Assembly (NCBI GenBank): GCA_016716405.1
Contig: JADJWK010000001.1
Span: 2,046,001-2,110,000 of the forward strand
DNA: 64,000 bases
From: Candidatus Melainabacteria bacterium
GTDB lineage: Bacteria; Cyanobacteriota; Vampirovibrionia; Obscuribacterales; Obscuribacteraceae
Direction of reading: 5' to 3'
The position numbers and the translations under genes are program-made. How positions within the stretch are numbered: the stretch's first letter is position 1; each line of letters opens with the position of its first letter. The notes below the pieces were generated by a model. It was not told where the DNA came from, did not search any database, and was given only the letters and a program-made list of their open reading frames with translations. Below, piece by piece: positions 8,574 to 17,713 of this stretch.

Positions 8574-9632
8574 TCACTCGGGTTTCTTGTTTTGCCGGAT
8601 CATCTCGCAAGGTATCGCCAGACAAAGCGGATAGATAATTATTGCTGATACTCCTTGCCAACCCGCAGAAATTAAGTTTATAGCAACAAGTGTGATCTCC
8701 CCGGGATCAGAAACGGCTCCCGAAGTTATCAGATAAACGGGAATATCCAGGAAATAGCAGGCAAGAGTACCGAAAATGAGTACCATGATCGAGACGACAG
8801 AAAGCGCCGGGAGACCTGCGAAAGTCATCTTCAGCGATTTCAAGGCGACCTGCCCGGGAGAGCCGCTGGAAACCGCCGACACCGGGAGGGTGATCAGGAA
8901 ATAGCCGGTCATGAAGACCGAGGTTATCAGGCAGACGACAATCATCGCCAGCTTTATGCTTGGATCCAGCTCCAGGGGGCCTATGGCTCCGAAGCGGACC
9001 ATGGATATCATCAGCATGAAGGCCGAGAAGCTCCATGCAACGAAGGGCACCACCATGATCAGGGACCAGAGAAGCCAGACCAGAAAGAGATAGAACTTTC
9101 GTCCTTTGAAGTTGGTGACCGCCTCTGTCTGGAGTCTCAGGACAGAGGCGCTATCGATCTGAACTGACTGATCTGACTGATTTGAGGGCGCCAGCCGCAG
9201 ATAAGCCTGGCAGAAGGCCGTGAGCCTGATGGCGAAAAGACCGATGGCGATAACCATGGTGACCAGGGACAGGCCACCCAGGACCAGGGTGAGACCGCCT
9301 GCCAGCATGGTGTGCTGCAACACCTCGTCCATGCCTTTATAAACGTGATTCTGCTCGAAAATCTTGTGGAAAGAATATTCCAGTGTGCGGCTCGAGAGCC
9401 CGGATACGGCCAGCAGAACCGCCGGTACTACAGTAAACCGGCGAAAGAGCCAGATGAATGTCAGGGTCCTGTGCCACCAGTTTCTGTCCAGGAGCTTGCC
9501 GAGGGCGGCAAAGCCCGAGCCGTCGAGCCCTGGTTCGGTGTGAATGTTATGCGCTCGATCGAGTCCGTTCTGAACGAGTTTCTGATCAGGCTCGATTTGA
9601 TTCGGTTCGGACTCGGTCGATTCGTCTGTCAC
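8574..9632 (-). CDS. Polytopic membrane protein, unknown function
   Basis: A protein of about 352 residues with roughly six hydrophobic segments (for example TFIWLFRRFTVVPAVLLAV, LTLVLGGLSLVTMVIAIGLF, FLVWLLWSLIMVVPFVAW, AMIVVCLITSVFMTGYFLI). The N-terminal 60 residues are polar and Asn/Gln/Glu-rich. I chose the GTG at 9632 because AGAGGG lies upstream at a suitable distance; the frame is also open from a GTG at 9707. A loop reading SNQSDQSVQIDSAS is low-complexity. It lies directly upstream of cobT (12-base gap), so a transport role for a cobamide precursor is possible but unsupported by any motif. I do not recognise the family. Confidence 0.72.
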   Translation of the reverse strand: MTDESTESEPNQIEPDQKLVQNGLDRAHNIHTEPGLDGSGFAALGKLLDRNWWHRTLTFIWLFRRFTVVPAVLLAVSGLSSRTLEYSFHKIFEQNHVYKGMDEVLQHTMLAGGLTLVLGGLSLVTMVIAIGLFAIRLTAFCQAYLRLAPSNQSDQSVQIDSASVLRLQTEAVTNFKGRKFYLFLVWLLWSLIMVVPFVAWSFSAFMLMISMVRFGAIGPLELDPSIKLAMIVVCLITSVFMTGYFLITLPVSAVSSGSPGQVALKSLKMTFAGLPALSVVSIMVLIFGTLACYFLDIPVYLITSGAVSDPGEITLVAINLISAGWQGVSAIIIYPLCLAIPCEMIRQNKKPE

Positions 9633-9895
9633 GGAAGACCCTCTTACGGTAGATTGTAATCTCCCGACAACCCTGATGCCTCTCTGTCTCTGAACGACCG
9701 GATGCACCTGTCTCAGAGCGGTATCCTTTACAGACGTTTACTACTTGGATTCTCCCGGACGGCGCGGCAAGATCCCCGCCTGCGGCGTGTCGACATGGCC
9801 TCGGACCAGGCGGACCGCAATTGGCACGGCGCCGAAACTAAGTCTAACGATGCTTCTTGACAAAATATGGCATGATCAAAGCCTACTCAGTCAGG

Positions 9896-10990
9896 ATGCC
9901 GGATTTGATCCTCGTACTACAGGCAACCATAGATATCGACTCCGAGCGGCGGGTTCTCGCCGCCGTATCCGATATGGGGCTTTCCGGACAGCTGGTGCGC
10001 TCGGCCGGCAATACAGTGGTGGTTATCCAGAGCGATGTCTCGGCGATACCGACCCACCTATTCAGCCAGATGGACGGGGTGGCCAAAGTCGTCCGCCTCA
10101 CCGCCACGCATCCTCTGGTTCTGGAAGCCGACCCCGCCCCGGTGCGGGTGAGCTCTTCGTCGGCCGAAACGATTCTAATGGGCAGCGGTCAGAAACGTCA
10201 TGTCATCGCCGGTCCCTGCTCGGTGGAGAGCCGGGAGCACATTCTCGAGATGGCCAGGGCTGTCAAAGCCCGCGGTGCCACCATGCTTCGCGGCGGCGCT
10301 TTCAAGCCCCGGACCAGCCCCTACGAGTTCGGAGGTCTCGGCGAGGAGGCTCTCGAATATCTTGCCGAGGCCGGTCAGGTCGCCGGACTGCCGGTGGTGA
10401 GCGAGGTAATGTCCGCCAGGCAGCTCGAGAAAGCCCTGGACTATATCGATGTGCTCCAGATCGGCGCCCGCAACATGTACAACTACGAGCTCCTGAAAGA
10501 AGCAGGGCTCTCGGGCAAGCCTGTCCTGCTCAAGCGGAGCATGTCGGCCACTGTGGACGAGTTTTTGCACGCCGCTGAATATGTTCTGCTAACCGGCAAC
10601 GTCAATGTCATCCTCTGCGAGCGCGGTATCCGCTCTTTCGAGCCCCGGCTGCGCAATACCCTCGACCTCAGCAGCGTCGCTCTGATCAAATCCACCACTT
10701 GCTTGCCGGTGGTGGTGGACCCGAGCCACGCCACAGGCCGGCGCGATCTGGTCCGGGCCATGTCCCGGGCGGCTATCGCAGCCGGCGCCGACGGTCTGCT
10801 CATCGAAGTGCACGGACAGCCGGACCGGTCCATCAGCGATGCCGAGCAGGCTATCGCTCCGGACCAGCTCGCTTCGATCGTGGACGACGTTCGGGCTCTT
10901 TCGGAGGCACTGAATCTGGTCACCGAAGACGGTGCCAGGACCTCGGACATGGTGTCCAAGCTCGTTGCTTCGGGCTCCTTCAAATCCTGA
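9896..10990 (+). CDS. aroF: 3-deoxy-7-phosphoheptulonate synthase (DAHP synthase) with N-terminal regulatory domain
   Basis: A type I-beta DAHP synthase that condenses phosphoenolpyruvate with erythrose 4-phosphate, the first step of the shikimate pathway. Residues 1-70 form the ferredoxin-like/ACT-like domain seen in Thermotoga-type enzymes (LILVLQATIDIDSERRVLAA), which mediates feedback inhibition there. The barrel shows VIAGPCSVESREHILEMA, LRGGAFKPRTSPYEFGGLG, QIGARNMYNYELLKE, LLKRSMSAT, VILCERGIRSFE and VDPSHATGRRDLV. The start is uncertain: TTG 9857, ATG 9872 and ATG 9896 are in frame and none has a good Shine-Dalgarno; ATG 9896 begins right at the domain's first strand. A second, shorter paralogue is at 48123-48989. 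Confidence 0.93.
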   Translation: MPDLILVLQATIDIDSERRVLAAVSDMGLSGQLVRSAGNTVVVIQSDVSAIPTHLFSQMDGVAKVVRLTATHPLVLEADPAPVRVSSSSAETILMGSGQKRHVIAGPCSVESREHILEMARAVKARGATMLRGGAFKPRTSPYEFGGLGEEALEYLAEAGQVAGLPVVSEVMSARQLEKALDYIDVLQIGARNMYNYELLKEAGLSGKPVLLKRSMSATVDEFLHAAEYVLLTGNVNVILCERGIRSFEPRLRNTLDLSSVALIKSTTCLPVVVDPSHATGRRDLVRAMSRAAIAAGADGLLIEVHGQPDRSISDAEQAIAPDQLASIVDDVRALSEALNLVTEDGARTSDMVSKLVASGSFKS

Positions 10991-11304
10991 CGTGAGCAGT
11001 GCATCGAAGGACCAACAATGGCGCCAGGGCTGGTTGGCCATGTATTCTTCAAATCTTATTCTGAGCTTTTTAGTAAAGGAGGAATTCTTTCCTCCGTGCC
11101 CGGCTCCGCCTCATCTAAACTATCCTGTAGATTAGTTCGGTCTGTCCGGGCTGTTTTCGGGTTCGGCAAGAAACTATTTCATTGTTGCGACTACACAACT
11201 TCTACACCGAATGCCTAATATTGCTTTCTGTTCTGCCCTCTTCTGTCCTTTTCCTTCAGCTCCTGTCCTTTTTAAAGCTTCTGTCCTGTTCTAATGCACG
11301 CTGG
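10991..11304. other. Intergenic region without recognised gene
   Basis: This is a 314-base convergent intergenic stretch after the DAHP synthase gene. It has a short inverted repeat (GGAGGAA near 11078 facing TTCCTCC near 11090) that could act as a weak terminator but lacks a T-tract, and a pyrimidine-rich region from 11225 to 11300. I see no convincing coding sequence or RNA gene. Confidence 0.5.
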
Positions 11305-12690
11305 TCAGGCTGATTTGGCGCGCCTGTCGTCGAGGCTGCCTCTTCCCATTTCCTGCATGCACTTCTCGAAGAGATCTTCGGCCGCCCTGCGAAAACGATT
11401 GAGAATGGCGCTGTAGGGCATCCCGGCGTCGATGAAGTCGGGCACATTGCCGATGGTCTCGGAGACGACACGCTTTGGTTTGCTCATGCCGGGAAGCTGT
11501 ACTTTTTTGCCATCCCGAATCACCGGCGAGAGCACCACGGCTCCGCTGATCATGTCGGCGAGCTCGGCGAATCGGAAGAGTCCGGCTCCGTCAGGACCGA
11601 ATCCGCCTTTCAGCCGGGCGATGTCTATGAACTCAGGTGTCTTGGTCGCATGCCGGGTAGCATCCTCGATAGATTGTCCCGGTCTGGGCTTGGGCCGATT
11701 AGCGTCGATGCGATAGAGAGGCCTTCCGTCGGTGGTGAAGAAGAAGATCGATCCTTCTTCGGGCAGAGAGCCTTCATCGTGCTTCGCGAGAATGGCCTCG
11801 ATAACCGGGTGAGTCGCAATGCGCTCAAGCCTTTGATTCTGCTTCGCATCGATAGCATTTACCTTTACCTCCAGATGATCTCTGATCTGCTCGAGCCGCT
11901 CGAATTCGGTCATTTCGGCGGGGATGGTCCGGGGCAGATCGAGGCTGCGTCCGGGAATTCCCTTCCATGCCGTTTCCACCGGACCCATCATACGCTCCAG
12001 CTCTTCCACAGCGCAGATCGACGAGATTCTCGCCTGGATCTTGTCGGGCTCGAGCTTGCAGTAATTCAAGACGAGATGAGCATAACGCTTGAGGGCCTTC
12101 AGTGACTTGGTGTACTGGGGCTTATTGCGCCTCAACTCGTCTATCGCCGTCGCCAGCCTTACCCGGGCTTCTGCCAGTTCGGCGCAAGCCAGGGGATGAA
12201 GCTTCTGTCTTTCGATGTTATTGATCAATTTTTCGGCATCCAGGCGCTCCTGCTCGAGGGCGTAAGGACGCAGAGCCTCGAGGGCGTCCTCCAGAGCGTG
12301 TTCCGCCTTGAGGCGAGCCTTCGAGACTTCGCCGGCATCCGGCGCCTGCTCGCTGTCCGCCAGGCTCTGGGCCCGGCTGCGCAAGAGATGGGCGCGGAAT
12401 TCGGTCTTTTGCGAGTTGGCGCCGCACAGGGAGGCTGCCATCTCGATCATCTTATTGACGTCGGGACCCTTGGTGTTCGCCCGGAAAAGGCTTACGGGTG
12501 TAGCGGCGCCGGGATGCAAGCAATAATTCTCTACTTTGTCCAGGATCCTGCTGCTTGTATGGTCCGATTTGAGCCAGTGCTCGAAAAAAGGCACGCCGGA
12601 GGTAAGTTCTTTTTTGCCGGTTTCTGCTGCGATCTGAGCAGATACTGCATTTGCGGTTTGATTTAACGTTTCAGTTTGATATTGCGACAT
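11305..12690 (-). CDS. Hypothetical protein, largely alpha-helical
   Basis: A 461-residue protein of unrecognised family. The ATG at 12690 is preceded by GGAAGG at good spacing; the frame extends 21 codons further but with no better start. There is no signal peptide or membrane segment. The central part (about 120-300) is charged and helical (KARLKAEHALEDALEALRPY, EQERLDAEKLINNIERQ), compatible with coiled coil. The C-terminal third contains IFFFTTDGRPLYRIDANRP and ends with VPDFIDAGMPYSAILNRFRRAAEDLFEK. The gene stands alone between two + strand amino-acid biosynthesis units and converges with the DAHP synthase gene. I cannot assign a function. Confidence 0.78.
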   Translation of the reverse strand: MSQYQTETLNQTANAVSAQIAAETGKKELTSGVPFFEHWLKSDHTSSRILDKVENYCLHPGAATPVSLFRANTKGPDVNKMIEMAASLCGANSQKTEFRAHLLRSRAQSLADSEQAPDAGEVSKARLKAEHALEDALEALRPYALEQERLDAEKLINNIERQKLHPLACAELAEARVRLATAIDELRRNKPQYTKSLKALKRYAHLVLNYCKLEPDKIQARISSICAVEELERMMGPVETAWKGIPGRSLDLPRTIPAEMTEFERLEQIRDHLEVKVNAIDAKQNQRLERIATHPVIEAILAKHDEGSLPEEGSIFFFTTDGRPLYRIDANRPKPRPGQSIEDATRHATKTPEFIDIARLKGGFGPDGAGLFRFAELADMISGAVVLSPVIRDGKKVQLPGMSKPKRVVSETIGNVPDFIDAGMPYSAILNRFRRAAEDLFEKCMQEMGRGSLDDRRAKSA

Positions 12691-12941
12691 TTCTTGCCTT
12701 CCACGGTTCTCGCTGCCGAGTAGACCCATATTAGGGCTGGCAATGCCGATCATCTACTGGTGTTTTCCCCCCGTCATTCGTAGTTTTCCCCCACTCCCTG
12801 TCAAAAACCGGCTCCTGCCGGGATACGGGGCCGGGGACTGCCAAAATACGTAAAGACTCGGCCGGCGACCGCTCGGGCTGCCCGGGCGTCGTGCCATAAT
12901 GGTCGGGCTTTTCGCAGACATAATTAGTAGAGAGTGAGAAT

Positions 12942-14222
12942 ATGGCTCGCGTAGTTGTCGGAATGATTGGTCTTGGCACCGTTGGCAGTGGCGTTGTGAA
13001 ACTCCTCGCCGACCACAAGACCATAACCCTCAAGAAAGTGGCAGTGCGGGACAAAGCCAAAGCCCGGGAGATCGTCCCGGACTGCGAGCTCACCGAAGAT
13101 GCCCGGGATGTCGTCAACGACCCCGAGATCGAGGTGCTGATCGAGGTCATGGGGGGCGAGAATCCGGCCCTCGAGCTGATAAGCGCCGCCATAGACTCGG
13201 GAAAGCATATCGTCACGGCAAACAAAGAGGTCCTGGCCAAGCACGGACCGGCGCTTTTCAAGAAAGCCCGGGAAAAGGAAGTGGCAATCTTCGTCGAGGC
13301 GTCGGTGGCCGGAGGCGTTCCTCTTATATCTACTATTCAAAAAGGCCTGGAGGCCAATCAGATCGCCTCGGTCTCCGGAATACTCAATGGAACCACCAAC
13401 TATATCCTCTCCTCCATGGAGCAGAAGGGTATGGATTTCGGGGATGCGCTCGCCCAGGCTCAAGCCCTGGGCTTCGCCGAAGCCGATCCGGAAGCCGACG
13501 TGGAAGGCTATGACGTCGCCTACAAGCTCTCCATCCTCACGGCTCTGGCTTTCGGCAAATTCGTCAGGCCCGGAGATATCTATCGAAAGGGAATTACCTC
13601 CATAACCAAGGTCGATCTCGACCATGCGGCCGAGTTCGGTTACAGAGTCAAGCTCATCGGCTCTGCCCGGCGCTCCAGTGCCGGGGGCATATCGGTGCGG
13701 GTGGAGCCTGTTCTGGTGCCGCTCTCCAATCCGCTCTCGAGCCTTTCGGGCGCCACCAATGGAATCGTGGTCCGCGGTCATGCGGTGGGCGAGCTGATGA
13801 TGGTCGGTCCCGGCGCCGGGCAGCTTCCGACAGCCTCGGCTGTGGTGGGGGACGTGGTCAATCTGGCCACCGCCCTGAGGCTCCAGGACTTCGCCAGCTA
13901 TTTCCACAGCGATATCGGCGCGGACTGGCAGGAGGTGGAGGACGCCGCCAGTTTTGTCAGCCCGTATTATCTGCGTCTCGAGGTGGAGGACCACCCCGGC
14001 GTCATCGGCCGGATAGGCACTGTATTCGGTGAGCATCAGGTGAGCATAGTCAGTATCATCCAGCGCGGGGTGGACTCCGAATCCGCCTCGGTGGTCATAG
14101 TCACTCATCCGGTGGTCACGGCTGATTTCGACAAAGCCCTGGCTCAACTGGAAGCTGAGCCGTTTCTCGAGCGTGTGGCGTCCCGGCTGGCGATTTTCGA
14201 CGGCAGCAGCGATGCGGACTAG
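12942..14222 (+). CDS. hom: Homoserine dehydrogenase
   Basis: A 426-residue NAD(P)-dependent homoserine dehydrogenase, reducing aspartate semialdehyde to homoserine. The Rossmann motif GMIGLGTVGSGVV is at the N-terminus. Family blocks follow: NKEVLAKHGP, VEASVAGGVPLI, ILNGTTNYILSSM, GFAEADPEADVEGYD and YKLSILTALAFG. The C-terminal ACT domain (YYLRLEVEDHPGVIGRIG, residues about 345-420) is typical of enzymes feedback-inhibited by threonine. The ATG at 12942 follows a short purine-rich stretch. It is the first gene of hom-thrC-thrB-lysC; thrC begins 84 bases later after a small repeated segment. ACT-mediated inhibition is inferred from the family. Confidence 0.97.
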   Translation: MARVVVGMIGLGTVGSGVVKLLADHKTITLKKVAVRDKAKAREIVPDCELTEDARDVVNDPEIEVLIEVMGGENPALELISAAIDSGKHIVTANKEVLAKHGPALFKKAREKEVAIFVEASVAGGVPLISTIQKGLEANQIASVSGILNGTTNYILSSMEQKGMDFGDALAQAQALGFAEADPEADVEGYDVAYKLSILTALAFGKFVRPGDIYRKGITSITKVDLDHAAEFGYRVKLIGSARRSSAGGISVRVEPVLVPLSNPLSSLSGATNGIVVRGHAVGELMMVGPGAGQLPTASAVVGDVVNLATALRLQDFASYFHSDIGADWQEVEDAASFVSPYYLRLEVEDHPGVIGRIGTVFGEHQVSIVSIIQRGVDSESASVVIVTHPVVTADFDKALAQLEAEPFLERVASRLAIFDGSSDAD

Positions 14223-14233
14223 AGGCGAGAGCC

Positions 14234-14311
14234 AGAACCAGAGCGAGATTCGGCTATGAGAACCAGAGACGAGAACCAGAGCGAGATTCAGCTATGAGAT
14301 TCAGCTATGAG
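14234..14311 (+). repeat. Two-and-a-half-copy direct repeat in hom-thrC intergenic region
   Basis: A 27-base unit occurs at 14234-14260 and again at 14272-14298 with one mismatch, followed by a partial third copy at 14299-14311 (ATTCAGCTATGAG). Each copy ends in CTATGAG, which in the last copy is the thrC start codon and its flank. The earlier CTATGAG copies are therefore duplicated start regions: an ATG at 14256 is in frame with thrC but reaches TGA at 14295-14297. It looks like a local tandem duplication of the thrC translation-initiation region. Confidence 0.8.
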
Positions 14312-15386
14312 AACTAGAGAGACCCTGGCAAGCAAAAGCCTCCTCGATTCCTATCGGGAGTTTCTCCCCCTGGAGAAAGACACCAGGGTGGTTAGCCTGG
14401 GCGAGGGTTTCACTCCCCTGGTCCGAGCCGACAATCTCGCCAGGCATCTGGGCATCGCCGGAGCCTCGCTCTATCTCAAGCTGGAGGGGCTCAATCCCAC
14501 AGGCTCTTTCAAAGACCGGGGCATGACAATGGCGATCACCATGGCAGTGGCGGCGGGCTCGAAGGGCGTCATCTGTGCCTCCACCGGCAATACCAGCGCC
14601 TCGGCTGCGGCCTTCGCCGCCAAAGCCGGGCTCGACTGCTTCGTGCTCCTGCCGGCCGGCAATGTCGCCCTGGGCAAGCTCGCCCAGGCGATTCTATACG
14701 GCTCGAAAGTGATTCAGATAAGCGGCAATTTCGACCAGGCTCTCAAAGTCGTCCAGGAGATCGGCGAGAGCTATCCGGTCACCATCGTCAATTCGGTCAA
14801 TCCCTTCAGGCTCGAAGGGCAGAAGACCGGCGCCTTCGAGGTGATCGACATGCTCGGCGACGCCCCGGACCGGCTCTGCATTCCGGTGGGCAATGCCGGC
14901 AATATCACCGCATATTACCGTGGTTTCAAGCAATGGCACGAGCTGGCGAAAAGCAGCCGGGTGCCGAGGATGTGCGGCTTCCAGGCGGCAGGCGCGGCAC
15001 CCATGGTGCTCGGGCATCCGGTGGACAACCCTGAGACTTTTGCCACCGCTATCCGCATAGGCAATCCGGCGAGCTGGGGCTTCGCCCGGGAAGCTATAGA
15101 TCAAAGCGGCGGTCTGGTGGAAGCGGTCACCGACGATGAGATCCGCGAGGCTTACAAGCTGGTCGCCCGGCTCGAGGGCGTCTTCTGCGAGCCGGCAAGC
15201 GCCGCCTCCATAGCCGGTCTCACCAGGCTCGCCGCCCGGGGCGAGATCGAGGACGGGCAGAGCGTGGTCTGCGTCCTCACCGGTAACGGCTTGAAAGACC
15301 CGAATTCTGCCATGGCCTCGAGCACCATCGACCTGGAGCCCATCGAGCCGACTCTCGATGCCGTCCGCCGGGCAATGGGGCTGTGA
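14307..15386 (+). CDS. thrC: Threonine synthase
   Basis: A 359-residue PLP enzyme converting O-phosphohomoserine to threonine. Visible motifs are LGEGFTPLVRADNLA, LEGLNPTGSFKDRGM (the PLP-binding Lys is in SFKDRG), STGNTSASAAAFAAKAGL and the phosphate-binding VGNAGNITAYYRGF. The length fits the shorter class of bacterial threonine synthases. The ATG at 14307 is the last of several duplicated CTATGAG sequences and has no strong Shine-Dalgarno. The stop codon is followed directly by thrB, so translation is probably coupled. Assignment over threonine dehydratase rests on the GEG-TPL and NPTGSFKDRG motifs and the operon context. Confidence 0.96.
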   Translation: MRTRETLASKSLLDSYREFLPLEKDTRVVSLGEGFTPLVRADNLARHLGIAGASLYLKLEGLNPTGSFKDRGMTMAITMAVAAGSKGVICASTGNTSASAAAFAAKAGLDCFVLLPAGNVALGKLAQAILYGSKVIQISGNFDQALKVVQEIGESYPVTIVNSVNPFRLEGQKTGAFEVIDMLGDAPDRLCIPVGNAGNITAYYRGFKQWHELAKSSRVPRMCGFQAAGAAPMVLGHPVDNPETFATAIRIGNPASWGFAREAIDQSGGLVEAVTDDEIREAYKLVARLEGVFCEPASAASIAGLTRLAARGEIEDGQSVVCVLTGNGLKDPNSAMASSTIDLEPIEPTLDAVRRAMGL

Positions 15387-15388
15387 CC

Positions 15389-16417
15389 ATGAGAAAACTG
15401 TCTATCCGCGTACCCGCAAGCTCCGGCAATCTCGGCCCGGGCTTCGACGCCCTGGCGCTTGCTTTCGAGCTCTATTGCCGGATCGATGTGGAGGTGGACG
15501 ATGAAGGGGGCGGCTCCGGCTCTGCTTCCGGTTCCGGCTCTGCTTCCGGTTCCGGCTCTGCTTCCGGCGCATCGGGCGATTCTCGCTCGGGCGGTCCTTA
15601 TATAAAAGTAGCCGGCAGGCACAGCGCCGGTTTGCCTGAGAACTCGAGCAATCTGGTCCTGAGGATCATCGCGGATGTTCTGGGCGACGGCGCCGGCACG
15701 ACTGAAAAAAATTCGGAGGTCGCCGACCTTCTGGCTCGCACATCGATCAAAGTAACCAACGATATTCCCCTTGCCCGCGGGCTGGGCTCGAGCAGCGCTG
15801 CCAGTTGCGGCGCCTTCTATTGCGCGCGCTGGTTGCAGGAGCGCGACCCGGGTCGCGACGAGGTCATCCAGCATGTGGCTTCCATGGAGGGACACGCCGA
15901 GAATTCCGCCGCCAGCGTCCTGGGCGGCGTAGTCGTCGTGGCACGGCGGTCGCACGATGGCTTCGAGGCGGTTTCGACGAGCTGGCCTGCCCAGTGGGCG
16001 ACGGTGGTGGTGGTGCCACCGCATGAGGTGAGCACCCCGGTGGCACGCAAGATCCTGCCCCGGACCGTTGGTTTGAACCAGGCCGTAGCCAACATTCAGA
16101 ACACGGCGCTTCTTCTCACCGCCATCAATAAAGGCGACCCCGAGCTCTTGCGGATCAGTTTGAAAGACTTCATCCATGAGCCCTATAGAGAGAGTCTTGT
16201 CCCCGAGCTCACCTCCCTGCGCTCGTCTCTGCGCTACAGCCCGGCTCTGGGCGTGGTCCTGAGCGGTGCCGGGTCGTCCGTGCTGGTGGTGGCGGAGCGC
16301 TCGGGCAAGGAGGAGCTGCTCGGCAGGATCGCCGAGTGGCAGACGAAGTACTGTCCGGGAGCCGAGATTCTCGATCTGAAAGTGGACCGGCAGGGACTGG
16401 TGGTGGAAAGTGCCTGA
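15389..16417 (+). CDS. thrB: Homoserine kinase
   Basis: A 342-residue GHMP-family kinase that phosphorylates homoserine. It shows VPASSGNLGPGFDALALAFEL at the N-terminus, the ATP loop PLARGLGSSSAASCGAF, and EGHAENSAASVLGGVVV. ATG 15389 has GGGG about eight bases upstream; a GTG at 15383 overlapping the thrC stop is the alternative. After the second strand there is an insert of about 30 residues, three exact copies of SGSASG plus flanking Gly/Ser, encoded by an 18-base tandem repeat and absent from typical homoserine kinases. The insert lies in a surface loop region, so activity is probably kept. The last codons overlap lysC. Confidence 0.95.
   Translation: MRKLSIRVPASSGNLGPGFDALALAFELYCRIDVEVDDEGGGSGSASGSGSASGSGSASGASGDSRSGGPYIKVAGRHSAGLPENSSNLVLRIIADVLGDGAGTTEKNSEVADLLARTSIKVTNDIPLARGLGSSSAASCGAFYCARWLQERDPGRDEVIQHVASMEGHAENSAASVLGGVVVVARRSHDGFEAVSTSWPAQWATVVVVPPHEVSTPVARKILPRTVGLNQAVANIQNTALLLTAINKGDPELLRISLKDFIHEPYRESLVPELTSLRSSLRYSPALGVVLSGAGSSVLVVAERSGKEELLGRIAEWQTKYCPGAEILDLKVDRQGLVVESA
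15515..15568 (+). repeat. 18-base tandem repeat, three copies, inside thrB
   Basis: TCCGGCTCTGCTTCCGGT is repeated at 15515-15532 and 15533-15550, with the third copy at 15551-15568 differing only in the last base. The unit is a multiple of three, so copy-number change would keep the frame; each copy encodes SGSASG. It forms a Gly/Ser linker-like insert in homoserine kinase. Confidence 0.92.
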
Positions 16418-17630
16418 GCTCAAAGTGATGAAATTCGGTGGCACTTCGGTGGGGAGCACCAGCCGGATGCGTCATGTGGCCGGCATCGTGGCCGAGGCCT
16501 GCAAGCGTGGCAAAGTGATCGTGGTGGTCTCCGCCATGGGCGGCACCACCGACTATCTGGTCAAGCTGGCGAAGCAATGCTCGCCGCATCCGGTGAAGCG
16601 CGAGCTCGATCTACTGCTTTCCACCGGCGAGCAAGTCTCCATCGCGCTTCTTTCCATGATCCTCTCGGACATGGGAGTGGCGGCCAAGTCTCTCACCGGT
16701 CCGCAGATTGGCATCTTCACCGAGAGCATTCACACCAACGCCCGTATAGTCGATATCAATAGAGATGGCATCATGAGCCGTCTAGAAGATTTCGACGCCC
16801 TCATTGTCGCCGGCTTCCAGGGCGTCAACAGCGAAGGGGACGTGACCACCCTGGGGCGGGGCGGCTCGGATACAACGGCGGTGGCGCTGGCGGCGGCGAC
16901 GGGTGCCGGATGCGACATCTATACCGACGTGGACGGGATCTATACAGCGGATCCCCGGCTCGTTCCCGACGCGGTCCTTCTCCCGCGCGTCTCATATAAC
17001 GAGGTCCTGGAGATGTCCAGGCTCGGCGCCAAAGTGCTCCACCCGCGCGCAGTGGAGCTCGCCCGGCAGTACGACGTCGATTTGCGCGTCCGCAATACTT
17101 TCAAGCCCGACAACGAAGGCACCTTGATCGCAGGAGGAAATATGGAGATTTTTCGCGCCATTAGCTCGGTGGCTGTGGATAAAGATCAGGCGGCAGTGGC
17201 GATCATGGATGTGCCGGATCAGCCCGGTATAGCCGGCAAGATCGCCGCGGCGCTTGCTTCGCAGAACATCGGCATAGACATGATCATGCAGTCCTTCCAT
17301 CCTTCTATAGGCCACAACAGTTTGACCTTCACCGTGCATCAAGACGTCCTCGACGATACGATAGAAGTTTTGAACAAACTGAAAGACGAGCTCAAAGCCC
17401 GAGATGTCCAGGTCGACTCCGACTGCGCCAAGGTCAGCCTGGTGGGCGCCGGTCTCATGGAGCAGCCGGATATTCCTGCCCGTCTCTTCAAATCCCTTGG
17501 TGACGGCGGGATCAATATAAAGCTGATTTCTTCCAGCGAAGTCAAAATCAGCTGCATCGTCGGTCGCAAAGAAGCCGAGAAGGCAGCCCTGATCATCCAC
17601 GAAGCCTTCGAGCTCGACTCTGTCAGCTGA
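16410..17630 (+). CDS. lysC: Aspartate kinase
   Basis: A 406-residue aspartokinase that phosphorylates aspartate at the entry to the lysine/threonine/methionine branch. Motifs are VMKFGGTSVGS (residues 6-16), LLSTGEQVSIALLSM, LGRGGSDTTAVALAAATGA and YTDVDGIYTADPR. Two ACT domains fill residues 265-400 (DVPDQPGIAGKIAAALASQN, then GDGGINIKLISSSEVKISC), the usual site of lysine or lysine-plus-threonine feedback inhibition. The length matches single-chain alpha-type enzymes. The GTG at 16410 overlaps the thrB stop by 8 bases, which indicates translational coupling and makes it the last gene of the threonine operon. Confidence 0.97.
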   Translation: MPELKVMKFGGTSVGSTSRMRHVAGIVAEACKRGKVIVVVSAMGGTTDYLVKLAKQCSPHPVKRELDLLLSTGEQVSIALLSMILSDMGVAAKSLTGPQIGIFTESIHTNARIVDINRDGIMSRLEDFDALIVAGFQGVNSEGDVTTLGRGGSDTTAVALAAATGAGCDIYTDVDGIYTADPRLVPDAVLLPRVSYNEVLEMSRLGAKVLHPRAVELARQYDVDLRVRNTFKPDNEGTLIAGGNMEIFRAISSVAVDKDQAAVAIMDVPDQPGIAGKIAAALASQNIGIDMIMQSFHPSIGHNSLTFTVHQDVLDDTIEVLNKLKDELKARDVQVDSDCAKVSLVGAGLMEQPDIPARLFKSLGDGGINIKLISSSEVKISCIVGRKEAEKAALIIHEAFELDSVS

Positions 17631-17713
17631 CACCCGCCAGGCCTATTCTGGTCTAGCCGCCGGGCTCGACACCGTTGCGCTGGGGAGGTCTTTCTTTTTT
17701 CGGGCAATTTCTC

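Noticed and set aside
15515..15568. CRISPR-like or mobile repeat
   Set aside because: Copies are contiguous without spacers and keep the reading frame of thrB, so it is a coding tandem repeat.
15152..16459. A 435-residue minus-strand frame over thrC and thrB
   Set aside because: It is antisense to well-defined genes and contains the mirror of the Gly/Ser repeat.
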